A stretch of 64,000 nucleotides of DNA from Clavaria fumosa (GCA_951802425.1 OX637801.1:2356001-2420000), one strand, 5' to 3'; counted from the stretch's first letter, positions 1 through 11,807 are shown. The notes: generated by a model not told the origin, from the letters alone. Numbers and translations are program-made.

Positions 1-348
1 CCGGCTGCTTTTTGGTATGCATAACATAGGAGCTGCTTGCGATGCCGCTCCTGCTTCCCACCAACCGTTAGTAATATAACGGTTCACTTTCTCAAGGAAT
101 TGTTCCTTAAATGCCTCAGCACACCGAGGCAGGTAATAATTATAGACTTGCTTTTCGTCTATTAAGGGTATGCAGTGGTTCACCGCCCGAAACGGCGGCA
201 GTCTGGGTGGAACTCCCCCAAAGAGCTCAGCGTACTGGTTAAACCAGTACTCACGCCTGCCTTCGAGGTAGGCGTCGTCTATCTTTACAGAGGCGTTAGC
301 CTCTCCCCCCTTCCAGGGCTCACCCGCATCCCGGGGGCCCGAGTGTAG
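1..348 (-). CDS. Start of pol of C' (partial)
   Basis: Downstream of the UGA at 351-349 the same reading frame stays open to the window edge. It encodes the linker and the first part of the reverse transcriptase (NGWWEAGAASQAAPM, CIPKSS), as in the full copy at 32035-32380. No ATG lies at the start, so expression would need readthrough of the UGA or a separate mechanism. Confidence 0.7.
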
Positions 349-3003
349 TCAGCTCTTTCGAGCTCCCTTCCTCAGCGCGTTCTTAGCTGATATACGGACA
401 TGTAATGCTTCCGTCTCCTCACTGGGCGACATCGCCTGAAGGGTTTTTCCCTTCCCTTCGCCAATCCGGATTGCACGTCGGTGCACATCCAGTATCACAC
501 GGCGGTCATACATGAACGCCGTTCCGACTATGATATCATAGCAGTCGATGTTCGCTATATCAAAATACTGGTCCTCCACCAGTATTTCTCCCAAATCCAC
601 CGCTACGCGGCATCCGCGTGTGATCGTCGATCGGCTGCCGATACAGCCGAGTTGGATAGGAACTGGATTATCCAGTTGGAAGGTTGGTACCTTCGTCACC
701 CGGGCAAAGTCCGGGCTCATCAGGTCTGGGGTACTTCCAGAATCGAGAAGCGTATACGCTTTTACACCGTTCACGGTGATGTAGGCCGCAAGGCATTGCC
801 TAGCCTCCTTTGTTACTACCGGGCGTGATCCCGTCCGCTCCTTCCGGATGTGCGCCCGAAATGGCCTGTCGTCGACATGGCCGACGCGTACTTCTGTCGT
901 GTAGAGGACTTCGTCCTCTTCTAATTCCCGGATTCCAGCGACCTGGTCGCTTTCCGCCTCCTCCTCGAGCTCGTCCGAATCGTACTGGTCCCCGTGACCA
1001 GCGTAGTCGTCTTCCGCAACTTCCTCTGGTAGGGCTTCACCCTCCGGCTCCTCGCTTTCAACCGCCGGTGTTTCCGGTGGTTCCTCGGGCTCCAACTCGC
1101 CCGGCTCCTCTTGTAAGGCGTAGTTCCTTACATTTCCCCTCAAAGCCTCTGGCTTTCGCTGTGACTGAGGGCACACATTCGCGTAGTGCCCTGCTTTCCC
1201 GCACATATAGCATGTTAGAGGAGCTTTCCGCTCCTCTCTGCCTCGTACCCCTATCTTGGGCACCGCCTTAGGCGGTTCTAGCCGGGGTTTGCTTCCTCCG
1301 GTTTGCACGCGCTCGTCTCACGCGCAGTCGATCCGCAGGGGAACAGGTTCCCCTGGCCTATGGTCTGTGTGCAGCCGATACGGCCGCAGTCTCACAAACC
1401 TCTGCCCCACAGGCACTCTGCCTGTAGGCGGGTTTCCTTTGGGACCTGCCTGGTTCCCTACCGAAGGCACCGCCCTCCGCTGCTGGAGGTAGTGGAGGGT
1501 CGCTTCCACTTGGCGACTAGCATCGATAATATCCTCAACCGAGGATAACTCGACGCTAATCGTGGGAGTTTTGAAGATGGCCTCCACCATCTCGTTAGGC
1601 AGTCCGTTAAGGAACTGCCTTTTCATCGTACCGGCATCAGGCGGGGTGAGCATTCTCTCCGCTGCCTGGGCCAATTCGTTCCAGAAGCCCAAGGTGCCCT
1701 TCGCCTTTGTAAACTTCACCTGATAGAAGGCATCCACTGCCTTCTGTGCCGTTACCTTGGTCAGGAACCGCTTAAACATAGCGGTTATCAATTCCTCGAA
1801 GGTCCACCTTCGAGGAGCACAGGATAGACCCATTACTTCTTGGGTATACCAAGTAGCGGCTATTCCGCTTAAATGTGACCCCGCTAGCATAACGCGTTGG
1901 TGCTCCAACTGCGGGCCGACTACTCTATAGAAGTAGAAGTAATTAAGGAGGCCATCGAGCCACCTTTCCCAGACGACGAGGTCGTCTCGTCCGTCATAAA
2001 GCTCAGGGGGGTCAATCTTAATCCCCCTAATCTCAGCTATTGCCTCAGGCAATAGCGAGGTTTTATCTCGTATCATCACGAGGTAGCGATGTAATACATC
2101 GCTCTGGTAGTTTGTAGAACTCGGGGACACCTCCCGAGTAATCTCCTGCTCCTTCTGGGGCGGTTCCATCCATCCGAACGGACCCATCCGGCCCGTTGGC
2201 TCTCGCTGACCCAGCTGTGGGTAGCGCGACATAAGCCGCGGCTCCGGCCCCGCTATTTCTCGAGGGCTACCGCCCTCCATTCCTGGTTCGCCAGGGGTTC
2301 GAAAACCATCCGCGCGGTTCTCCCTTCGCCACCCTTCCTCGCGGTCGGCTGGCGCCTGACTCGGCGGGGCAGGCCCCGCTTCGGGTTCCACCGAATCACG
2401 GCGTTGCCGCCATAAGGGAGCCGCTAGCGCGGTTCCCTGCTCATCTAGCGAGTCCAGCACCCGCCTAACACGGGTAGCCTCCTCGCTTAGCCATTGCCGA
2501 ATAGTGGCTTGGCGATTTTTCATCGCCCTTACAAGAGCCTCAAACTCTTCATCCTGGCGGGAAAGTTCAGCCTGAATGTCCGAGAGTCTCTCGGCTACAG
2601 CGTTAGCTCGCGCTATCGCTGTAGGCTCATCTCCACTATTGGAGGGAGCCCGCGAGCTTGACCGCTCTCGCGGCCACCTCTCGCGGGTTTCTAAGGGCTC
2701 TCTGCCCTTTCCTTTTGAAGGTCCGGCCTTCTCGAGTGATGGCGCTTCGCCAGTGACTTGGCGCGTTGTGGCGCCCTCCTCGTGGCGATTGCCACGTGTC
2801 GACGGCGTTTCGGACCTAACGCCGTCGTCAGGGGCCGGTGACGCCACGTCAGCCCTTAGCGGGGGCTCACCGCTGGGCTCGACAGAGGGTCCTATTCCCT
2901 CTGGCTGCGCGACACCTGTGTCGCGCAGAGGTCCTACCAAGGGAGGAGTTTCTCCTCCCTTCCTGTTGTGCTTCTTCTGCGCGGCTATATGGGTGTAACC
3001 CAT
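349..3003 (-). pseudogene. gag-protease ORF of C' with one nonsense codon
   Basis: The gag-protease protein of family C reads from ATG at 3003 to the UGA at 351-349. It has a charged, Pro/Glu-rich N-terminal half, a Gag core, a CCHC zinc knuckle CYMCGKAGHYANVC and an aspartic protease with active site DSG (TLLDSGSTPDLMS). The frame is broken by TGA at 1320-1318; the other copy has CGA at the same codon, so this is a single C to T change. Relative to the full copy it lacks 18 bp (six residues) in the acidic spacer before the protease. The other copy's private stop is CGA here, so the two copies have independent lesions. Confidence 0.85.
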
Positions 3004-3041
3004 TTCTAGCCACACTCGTTGTGTTGAAGGTTCAAAAAAGT

Positions 3042-3268
3042 TGTAATACTTTCTATCCCTCAAAAGAACCGGACTCAACTGTATATTGAGTATGGTAGTT
3101 CTATGTAGAGGGATCTACCCTCTCTGTACAGTCGCGACGCGATATATATATAGGCGAGTGGCCCTCTAGGGGCCGCTGATGTAAGCATGGCCTAAGCGGC
3201 TATGCTAGTAGACTATTATAGTATGTATATTATGTAATAAAAGAATAGAAAAGGCCTATAGCCTTACA
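3042..3268 (-). repeat. 5' LTR of family C copy C'
   Basis: 227 bp, near-identical to the two LTRs at 29097-29323 and 37720-37946. It begins TGTAAGGC and ends ATTACA on the minus strand and contains a TATATATATA box. Confidence 0.93.
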
Positions 3269-4358
3269 TGGGGCCTCAACAAGATAACCTGAAAGAATTG
3301 CTACCCAATCCCCCGAATCAAGACCCTCATCAACCAATTACGATCAGCCAAAGTCTATTCAAAAATTGACCTTCGTGCTGGGTACAATAACGTGAGGATA
3401 GCTGAAGGAGACGAGTGGAAGACTGCCTTCCGCACCCGCTACAGCATGTTCGAGTATCTTGTCATGCCTTTCGGACTCACGAACGCACCCACGACCTTTC
3501 AGCACCTTATGAACGATATCTTCCATGATTTAGTCAACGTCAACGTAGTCATCTACCTCGACAACATCTTGATCTACTCAGACAATCTCGAACAACACTG
3601 CGACCACGTCCGAGAAGTCCTACGACGACTATGCAAGGCGAATTTACACATGTGACCCGAGAAGTGTGATTTCCACACCACGACGGTCGAATACCTTGGA
3701 GTTATAGTATCCCCTGATGGAATTGCGATGGACCCTTCAAAGATTCAGGCCATCCTCAGCTGGCCCGTACCCACGAAGATTCGCGACCTCCAGAGCTTCC
3801 CAGGTTTCGCTAATTTCTACTGGAGATTCATTGACAACTATTCAGGCATTGTCATTCCACTTACGCGACTCCTCCGCAAGGATACACTGTGGAAATGGAG
3901 ACCGCGATGTCAACAGATCTTCGAAACTCTCAAGCAGGCCTTCACTGAAGCTCCCATCCTCTGGCACTACGACCCTGACCACCCTATTACCCTCAAATAC
4001 GACACTTCCGAATATGCCATTGCGGCCATTCTATCCCAGACCGATCCCACGACCAATGAACTACACCCCATCACTTTTCACGCACGAACAATGATCGCTG
4101 CAGAACTCAATTACAACATATACAACAAAGAACTACTTGTGATACACAAAGTGTTTAAGCAATGGAGAGCGTACCTTGAAGGTGCGAGATACCAAATCCA
4201 AGTTTTCTCTGATCACAATAATTTGCAATATTTTACCACCACGAAGCAACTCAGCTGTCGACAAGCCCGCTGGGCTGAGTATCTTTCTAATTTCGATTAT
4301 GTGATTCATTATTGAGCAGGAAAGCTAGGCACAAAGCCAGACACCCTCACGCGACGAC

Positions 4359-4987
4359 TGTCGCGGCGACATCACGTGATCCTCAGAGGTCGCGGACACG
4401 TGACCTGTCACATGATTAGTAAGTCACGAGAACTCACGTGACCACCACCGACAGTACGGCCCAAATATGTGATGGCACATCAAGCAGGATGCCATCACCC
4501 TGTCAACGGGCTGACACCTGACATCACCCATCAAGCGACTATCCCTAACGCGACCTTGTTCTCTCCTGCCCCCCGCCTTTACCGCTATCCCGTCCCCTTG
4601 GCATCCCCATCCTCTTCCCACGATGACTTCCTGTTCCCCTGGCGCCCTTATACCGCTATCCCGTTCCCCCGCCGACCGATGCTTCCCTTCTTGGGACCAT
4701 AACGACTTCGTGATCGTTGCCCGGATACTTTCATTCCCTCCCTACTGTCGCTCCTGCTGTATGTCTTCTCTTACTACCTTGTACTAATATCGTTCCTATG
4801 GTCGTGGACTCCAGTACAAATACGAGTAGACACTTAGCATGTATTCCTTAGACTTTGATATTCTTCAGAAATCGCCCCTTTCTACCTCTTCGTTGAGCCT
4901 TTAAGTCTGCTATCCATGTGACCTTCGCGACCTTGTCGCGACCTCACCGTGACCTTTAAAGCTCCAGATTTAGGATCAACCGCGACA
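4359..4987. repeat. Solo LTR in family D pol, TSD ACGAC
   Basis: 629 bp without coding content, starting TGTCGCGG and ending CCGCGACA, an 8-bp perfect terminal inverted repeat. It is flanked by ACGAC at 4354-4358 and 4988-4992. Removing it and one ACGAC rejoins the pol frame at TLTRRPDIYLKK. Several CACGTGA motifs lie near its left end, as in the LTR of family B, but no other copy of this LTR was seen in the window. Confidence 0.88.
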
Positions 4988-5563
4988 ACGACCTGACATC
5001 TATCTGAAGAAATCTGACCAACTTGCGACCAATGCGCAAAACAATAAAGTCACAATACTGCCGGAACTCCTCCGAGCAGCCATCATCCTCAATGAAGAAG
5101 CCCTGATTTTGCGAATCCGACACGCTCCTCATGACCTTTACTTCTCCAGAAAGTCTCAAGACACTTCACAAGGTCGCAACAAGGCATTCTCGCTTTCACC
5201 TGACAGTTCACTATTACTTCGAGATGGCAAAATATATGTTCCCGACCACGACACTCTCCGATTCGATATTCTATGCTCCAACCATGACCACAAATTAGGA
5301 GGACATCCAGGTATAAGGAAGACAACCCAGCTAATAAATAGGTTGTTTTTCTGGCCAGGACTCAGAAAGGACGTAACTGCCTACGTCTGTGGTTGTCACA
5401 CCTGCGCAAGGGCAAAACCCATCTGACACAAACCCTACAGACTCCTCAAGCCCTTGCCCATAGGCGAGCAACCTTGGTCTTCGATTTCAATGGACCATAT
5501 CGAAGCCCTCCCCCTCTCCACAACCTTTGACTCGATTCTCGTTATCGTCTGCTGACTTATGAA

Positions 5564-6322
5564 TAGTGTTTTAAAGTCCAGTTAAGTCCAGTCTTTTTAT
5601 GTAATTACACTTAACCGGGACTGAACCAGTTAGCCCTTGCACTTATTTTGAGAACAACCGGACCAAGACCAGTATTAACCAGTCCTATTGGTCTTTTTTT
5701 CGGTCTATTAACCAGTCCAGACCTGTTTTTCCTCTACAAAAAGCACAAACTGTAGCCTACTCCTCAAAACAAGTTTCTAATCTACCAACAGGGGCAACTC
5801 ATCATCAAAACCCATATTGAGCTCAAGCAGGGGCAGCTGGTAAAGGCCAAACAGCTCCAGGTCAATCAGGTCAATCAGTGCAACAATCAGTTGTACTCTG
5901 GGCCAGGGGATACATGGCGTTGAGGCGCCAGACAGACATTAAACAAGGGCTGGTTTGATATTGTCCTCTGGGTACCAGGGAGCACAGGGTCCACTGCTGG
6001 GTACTGGGGTGCCGGCCTGGATGGGGCCGGGAAGCAGCTGTGGCAGCAGTCTGAGGTTTGGAGTGGCGGTGGCAGCCCCATGTTGCCAATAAGACTATTT
6101 AGGGTGGGATTGAGTCAGGGATGCATGTGTGGACTGAAGTCCAGTCCAGAACCGGTTAAAACCGGTTTTGACCAGTTAAAGTAGAATTCTCGAATCAGAT
6201 AAACCTTAACTGACAGTTTCTAAAACTGGCTTTAACTGGACCTGTGGTCCAGTTTTTTTGCAGTTCAGTCCAGTCCAGTTTCAGTCTTTTTTCAGGTTCA
6301 TGGACTGGACTTTTACACACTA
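5564..6322. mobile_element. hAT-type non-autonomous element, 759 bp
   Basis: Terminal inverted repeats start TAGTGTTTTAAAGTCCAGT and TAGTGTGTAAAAGTCCAGT (the right end read on the minus strand). Flanks are CTTATGAA (5556-5563) and CTTACAAA (6323-6330), an 8-bp target duplication with two transitions. Sub-terminal zones hold many AGTCCAGT/ACTGGACT motifs, typical transposase-binding arrays. No transposase domain was recognised inside. It splits the integrase of family D. Confidence 0.85.
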
Positions 6323-7072
6323 CTTACAAAACAAGCAATTTTCATCTCTACCAATACTACCGACACTGCGAAAGAATTAGCCCAGCATTTTGTCACCCAT
6401 GTCTTCTTGAAACATGGGCTACCCGTGGACATAGTGTCGGATAGAGGAAGATTATTTGTTTCTAAGTTTTGGTCTTCATTATGTCAGGCTCTGGATATTA
6501 CTTCCAATCTCTCCACAGCCTACCATCCTGAGACCGATGGACAAACCGAATGGGTCAATCAAATACTCGAGCAATACATCCGAATCTATACGAACTACCA
6601 GCAGGACGATTGGACCTACCAACTCCCACTTGCTGAATTCATATACAATAATACCCCCCATAGCACTACCGGTGTCTCCCTGTTCTTCACGAACAAGGGA
6701 TACCACCCAAGACTCACGATTTCCCTCAAAGGGATACCTGCACACAAGGCCCACATGGTCGCAACTGATCTCAAGATGCTCCATCAGCACCTACAAGATC
6801 AACTTAAGGTTGCGAACAAGGCCTACTTGCGCTTCACCAATAAGAAAAGAGAAATTACACTGGATTGGAAGGAAGGAAGGAAGGTGTGGTTAGACCTGCA
6901 AAATGTAAAAACGAAGAGGCCGATGAAGAAACTGGATTCGAAACAAGCCAGACCTTTCTCTATACTCATGAAAGTTTTGAGTACAGCAAACCCAATTCTA
7001 TGGAAATCTCCGGAAGCTACAGAAGGCAATGCGATATCGTATACAAGGTCATATAGGGGTCTTAATTCATGA

Positions 7073-7458
7073 AAGAGTCATGCGGTTCAAAGGGATGAAA
7101 TGTCCAATGACCAACACATGTCCGGACTGCTTGTAAAATGAAGGAAAGTGTGGCTGGTACAGCAAAGGGGTACTAGGAACAATGGGCAAAGCACTGCAAA
7201 GGGTTTGAAACATTTAAATGATCGGATGGTTGAAAGGGATCACAATATGAAATTTACAGCATGGTATATGAAATAAAGGAAGGGGAATGGAATAGTGAGT
7301 ATGTCGAGCACTGACCATGCTGGAGTGATGAAATAGAGAGGTGTAGGTGGTGTGTATGACCTGCAGGCTGTGATCATCACAGGGGATCGGAGACCGGAGA
7401 GTCCAATGTCGGATAAGTATCGGACGTTTTTCGGATGTTATCGGACGGTGTCAGATTG
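7073..7458. repeat. Diverged LTR-like repeat, left side of family A
   Basis: No gene. Scattered blocks match 22150-22650 in the same orientation (for example ATATGAAATTTACAGCA and AGGAACAATGGGCA), with clear divergence between them. Its position, next to the 3' end of a minus-strand pol, suggests the 3' LTR of family A; LTR ends and a target duplication were not found. Confidence 0.45.
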
Positions 7459-10007
7459 TTATCGGATCGTATCAGACATAATTGCCTTGGATCCCAAAAT
7501 ATCCAGATAGTCGATATCTGTCGTGTTTCCTTGTCTAAACCACATATCATCCTTACACCAGTGGCTATTGATAAATTGTTTGACGGATTGCTTTCGGGCC
7601 GCAAGAACTTTATCAGCAATCATCGCGAGGTCTTCCTCTCGTTTTTGGAGTTGCTGGGCACAAAGGGTAATTAGTTCGGGCGTTGTCATTGGAGCGTCAG
7701 CTGTTGGGATGAGATAGGTTGCTTCGGCTATGTCAAAAGGGAAAAGCAGTTCAACGCCATGTGCAATGTAAAATGGAGAGTGACTGGTGGATCGTTGTAT
7801 CGTGGTCCGTTCAGCCCACATGACTGAGGGTGTGACATCGGGCCACTTTGATTCGTCACCATTCGCAGCTTTGATGAGCGATTCGTGAACCGAGTGGTGG
7901 GCACGTTCAATTACCCTGTTGGTGCAAGAATTGTATCCCAAAATGCAGATGTGATGAATCCTGTAATGTTTTCCAAGGAAATCGAGCGCTTTAATAAAGG
8001 GTGCTCCGTTGTCCATGATGAACTCTTCTACCGCTCCCCATCGGCAGAGGATGTCCTTGAAAATGAAGGTGCTGATTAATTTAGTGGTTTTGTTCCGCAG
8101 CAGCCATCCTTTGGGATATGCTGATAGCGAGCAGCGGGCATGTACGAAGAGCCAGTAACCGTGAGCTCTGGGGAGGAACATAGTGTTGATGTGAGCGTGG
8201 TGGAAAAGACCTGCCGGTGTTGCGACCATTGGTGGGATAAATATTTTTCGGATCTGTCGCATCTGACACTGATGACATGTCCGAACAAACCATTTCACAT
8301 CTTGATCAAGCATTGGCCACCAAAATCGGCTGAGAATCCGGGTCCGGATGACGAAGACTCCTTTGTGTCCAAGAGAGTTGTGTGCTTCAGTAATGATCCC
8401 AAGTTGTTTGTGATCCGGTGGTACGAGTTGATGACATCCATTGGGGCGATGGCGCCAGAGTTTGCTGTCTAAGATGTAAAAATCAGATGCTGATCAGATC
8501 AGATGACGGAGTTGAGCAGAATCCAGATCCGGTTTTTGCATTGGGTTCTGGAGGAAGGATTCGATGTTACGTATGTGTTGCTCTCTCTTGTTCGCAGCAT
8601 CAGATCGTGGGATTATGGTAGCGGAAGGTTGAGCCGGGGGTTGCATGTTATTGATTTCATCGTTGGTGTATAGGGCATTTCGAGGATGACCGGATTTCTG
8701 CGGTCCGTTGAGGGAAATAAGCCAATGCCAGCATGCTCTCGATCAGGCTCAAATCGGATCTCATCGTTCGTCTTATGCAACTGATGGTTCCTATTCTCGT
8801 GGACGTCTATGCTGCTAATGTGGCAATCCTTGTCTGGATGAAATGCTTGACAGCCCTGCTGAAGGTCATCAGCCTCCTTGACTGGAGAGAAAGAATCCGG
8901 TTTTCTATTTATTATCTCCATGGTGAATGCATAGCTCCGATCAATCCATTCTTCGTGATCATCACTGTCAGTATCCTCTTCATCGTTTGCAGCACATCGG
9001 CGGGATAATCCATCAGCTCCAGTGTGTTTATCAGCGGGAATATGAACCAGCTCAAAGTCAAAGAGGAGTATACCGGCAATCCACCAGTTCATGGTGGCGT
9101 TCGGTTGAATATCGGGATTGTTTAGCATACCCTTTATAAACTTAGCATCCATCTCTACTGTAAATTTGGGGAGACCGATTAAATAAATGCGGTAGGAGCA
9201 GAGGGTGCGGAACAGTCCGTATAACTCGATTTTGGCTTGAGAGTATCGGGACTTGCGTTGATTCCATGTGATGGAGCTGAATCTGGAGGGATACCGGATT
9301 CCATCTTCGCCAATCTGGAAGAGCGCAAATCCGACAGCGATGTTGGACAAGTCCACTGCCATTATTACCGGACGTCCGGAGCAATAATCAATGGGACATA
9401 TCGCAGAGGAATTGATGATTTCATGTTTTAATCAGTCCATGGAGTTTTGTTCCTGTTCCTCAAACTTGAACAGAACATCTTTCCAGGTGAGATTCACGAG
9501 TGGTCGGGCAAGTACTGCATAGTTCCTGATAAAATGCCGGAGCAGTCCGCAAACGCCTAGGAACGATTGGACATCAGTCAGCAACTCGCAGGGTGGCCAA
9601 TCTCGGATGCACTGTATGTTAGTCAAGTCGGGCACTCGACCCTCGTACATGCAGGTGTGTCCTGTAACCACTGTTTCAGGTGAGCAGATCGTCGTCTTCT
9701 TGCCGTTGAATGTTCCGCCTACTTTCTTGATTCGTTGGAGCACCCGATTTACATTATTCAAATGTTCCCAAATGAATCGCTGTATTTGCAGATTCTCCGG
9801 GATTGTCTCGTAAGTGCCATCTGGGAGCTCGTATCGAGTTTGTGGACCCTTGATCGCAACGTCATCCACAAAGGGGATTGTGACATGTGGAATCTCGTCC
9901 TGCAGAATGTGCATTACGTCACCATGCATGATTTGCGTCGCATTCGTGTAGCCCATCGGGATGCAAGTGAGCCATTTGGCTCTGAGAGGGGTTTGAAATG
10001 TTGTTAG
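7459..10007 (-). pseudogene. Family A pol, distal part (RT end, RNase H, integrase)
   Basis: Read on the minus strand: RT with FVDD active site (TIPFVDDVAIKGP) and the typical MGYTNA motif near 9956; RNase H (AVDLSNIAVGFALFQ, HTGADGLSRR) at 9362-8990; an integrase zinc finger whose CHQC is seen at 8280; integrase core (FIMDNGAPF, VIERAHHSVHESL) ending near 7459. The pieces lie in more than one frame and have stops between RNase H and integrase, so this is a pseudogene. The start of this segment joins the RT piece at 10626-10844 across the MITE. Confidence 0.8.
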
Positions 10008-10015
10008 GTCCCGGC

Positions 10016-10617
10016 TAGTGTTGCCACAGCTATGACTAGTAGCTGACTAATAGCCATAGCCTTAGCTGATTGTAGCTGTAGCCTAGCTGGCAATCAGCTA
10101 TGGCTACAAAGCAGCTATGACTATGGCTATTGATATTTCCATAGCTGATAGCTGCAGCTAAGCTATGGCTAGGTTTGATGTAAAGTTTCAAGTGAAATAA
10201 GTTGAGAATAGCACTTTATCTTTCAAATATTTCACTGTTAAATGCTCTATTATCTTGTTAGCCATGTTGTAACTCACCTTTTTATCCCTGCTGTGCTGAC
10301 TTTATCATTCTTAGACTTGTTGCATATGAACCAGCTTATAAACTGACAGTGACAGTGGTTGTAACTGGTGATAGTAGTGGCATTGCATTATTAGTCAAAG
10401 TGGCAGTACCACAGTGTCATGACCACCAGGGCATTACAGCAGTGAGAATGAACACATAATTATAATATAAGAGTTGGCAGCTAAGCCATGACTATAGTCA
10501 GCTAAACTCACCAGCTGCAGCTATGACTACAGCTAAGACAAATTGAGACCAGCTAGAGTAGTCACGAGCTGCAGCTGGTCTAGCTGGCTCGTGACTAGTC
10601 TAGCTGCGGCAACACTA
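10016..10617. mobile_element. hAT-type MITE with AGCT arrays, 602 bp
   Basis: Ends are TAGTGTTGCCACAGCT and, on the minus strand, TAGTGTTGCCGCAGCT. A perfect 8-bp target duplication GTCCCGGC lies at 10008-10015 and 10618-10625. Both sub-terminal zones are arrays of AGCT-centred motifs (TAGCTGCAGCTATGAC-like); the middle, about 10170-10480, is unrelated and non-coding. A shorter relative is at 27831-28087. Confidence 0.92.
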
Positions 10618-10625
10618 GTCCCGGC

Positions 10626-10844
10626 TTCATTTGTCAAGAGACCACTGATCAGAGGAAACAAAAAGATCAAGGGACCCGTAGCATCCGCATCTGGCAAACG
10701 ATTCCGCAAAAACCTCCATAATTGGCGGAACCACAGAATCTCTGATTGTCACTTTATTTAGCGGCTGTAGGTTATGGACTAGCCGGAGGGACTTTCCGTC
10801 TTTCTTTAGAACGCAAAACCATTGTGACCGATACGAGGAGTTAG
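10626..10844 (-). pseudogene. Family A RT middle segment
   Basis: On the minus strand this short piece between the family B target site and the MITE reads as RT: SSYRSQWFCVLKKDGKSLR, VHNLQPLNKVTIRDS, YGSLDLFV. It connects the RT start at 18727 with the RT end at 10007, which shows that family B and the MITE both landed within one RT gene. Confidence 0.8.
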
Positions 10845-10849
10845 ATTCC

Positions 10850-11154
10850 TGTCAGGATTGCTTACATAAGCAGGTTGGAAAGGCCAAGAAAGGATCGCAA
10901 AAGAGTTGCAGGAAGTTTGCGGACGAGTCACGTGACCCGAATGGGTGGTGGATTACATAATGGGGAAATCACGTGACCCGGGCCTGGACGCATCACGTGA
11001 CGTACGGGGTCCGAGCGTGGGAACGCCGGCAACTCCCAAACCGCTCGCTATATATACCACGTCGTTTTCTTACTTGTACCCTTTTCCCCTTATGTTAGTA
11101 TCGTCATCATCGACCTTACGTTAAGTTGTGTGAACTGTGAGACTAAGTCTGACA
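10850..11154 (+). repeat. 5' LTR of family B
   Basis: 305 bp, TG...CA. It contains three TCACGTGA palindromes (10928, 10969, 10993), a TATATATA box at 11049-11056, and a pyrimidine-rich stretch after it, which together look like a pol II promoter. Confidence 0.93.
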
Positions 11155-11807
11155 CAATACTAACATCAACCCCTGTCCGCCCTAGCCCTGTGTTCTAACC
11201 CGGCTAGCCTGGACCCCTATCTCAAACTGTCACACTCTGTGACAGCTTATCCCCCTCATCCTCTTTCTCTTTACCCTGCCCACGGTGTGCAACAGAACCG
11301 TGTGAAATTTTTACTGTGTGTAGATACACGTGACCAGACCCGGAGGAAGTCTACTGTGACCCTCCCCAAGAGACACCGAGTGCCAAAGGCCCGGAACTTT
11401 GCTTTACAGCTACGTACCAGTGAATCGTGTAGTGTACAGGGCACAGAAAGGCCCTATACATAGTTTTTCTGTAGTTTCCTGGTCCAGTGGACAGGGCCCT
11501 TGCTCTGTGACCATTGTCAGAAGGGCACATGGGCAACTCACTAGGAGTTGTGGAGTGACCACCTGGGACACCATTCGGGCCCCACGCTAGCAACAAGTTT
11601 TATAGAATAAGAGTTCTATAAGTACCTAGATACATAGAGAGCAGCCTGAGAGGACAGGACTGCTAAGAGATCGAAGAAATCCTGAGTGCCCAAGGCCCGG
11701 AATTCTATTTACAGCGTCTGCGTCCGAGACCGGGTCGAGCCCAGCTCCCCCCCGATTCCCCTGTTACCAACGTCCCCGAAACCCCATCACCACCACCAGG
11801 GTCTGTG
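11155..11807 (+). other. 5' leader of family B
   Basis: About 650 bp between LTR and gag ATG without a convincing gene. No TGG-type tRNA primer site follows the LTR directly. A segment of about 32 bp ending in TTACAGC occurs twice, near 11378-11410 and 11684-11715, with a few differences. Confidence 0.5.

Larger units (their letters stand above)
1..3268 (-). mobile_element. Truncated Ty3/Gypsy family C copy (C')
   Basis: This is a minus-strand copy of the same element that lies complete at 29097-37946. It starts with its 5' LTR (3042-3268), runs through gag and protease, and leaves the window at position 1 within the start of the reverse transcriptase. Family C terminal bases (TG at 3268, CA at 3042 on the minus strand) are intact. 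The expected 5-bp target duplication on this side is 3269-3273 (tgggg); its partner lies outside the window. The copy is inserted in the pol gene of the family D element. It differs from the full copy mainly by transitions, many at CpG, and by an 18-bp deletion in gag. Confidence 0.93.
3269..7072 (+). mobile_element. Old Ty3/Gypsy family D pol, interrupted by two insertions
   Basis: A degraded fungal Gypsy polyprotein. Order: reverse transcriptase (3270-4000), RNase H (to about 4358), integrase zinc-binding domain (5290-5425, HHCC), integrase core and C-terminal part (5440-7072). It is cut by family C' on the left, by a solo LTR at 4359-4987 and by a hAT-type element at 5564-6322. If each insertion and one copy of its target duplication are ignored, the pol frame continues without a shift: 634 and 767 bp change the frame by exactly the offsets seen. 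No LTR of this element was identified. Confidence 0.85.
3270..7072 (+). pseudogene. Family D pol pseudogene (RT-RNase H-integrase)
   Basis: RT motifs are clear ([26 protein letters not shown]) but the catalytic YLDD is YLDN at about 3553-3564, a G to A change at a CpG. In-frame TGA codons at 3290, 3653, 4313, 5424 and 5553 stand where this family normally has arginine, so all fit CGA to TGA. RNase H (DTSEYAIAAILSQ) and the integrase motifs SDRGRLF and HPETDGQTEWVNQ are still readable. The end after 6990 is too decayed to place the C-terminus. The element cannot be autonomous. Confidence 0.85.

Noticed and set aside
4424..4702. Small frames at 4424-4702
   Set aside because: They lie wholly inside the solo LTR and show no protein features.
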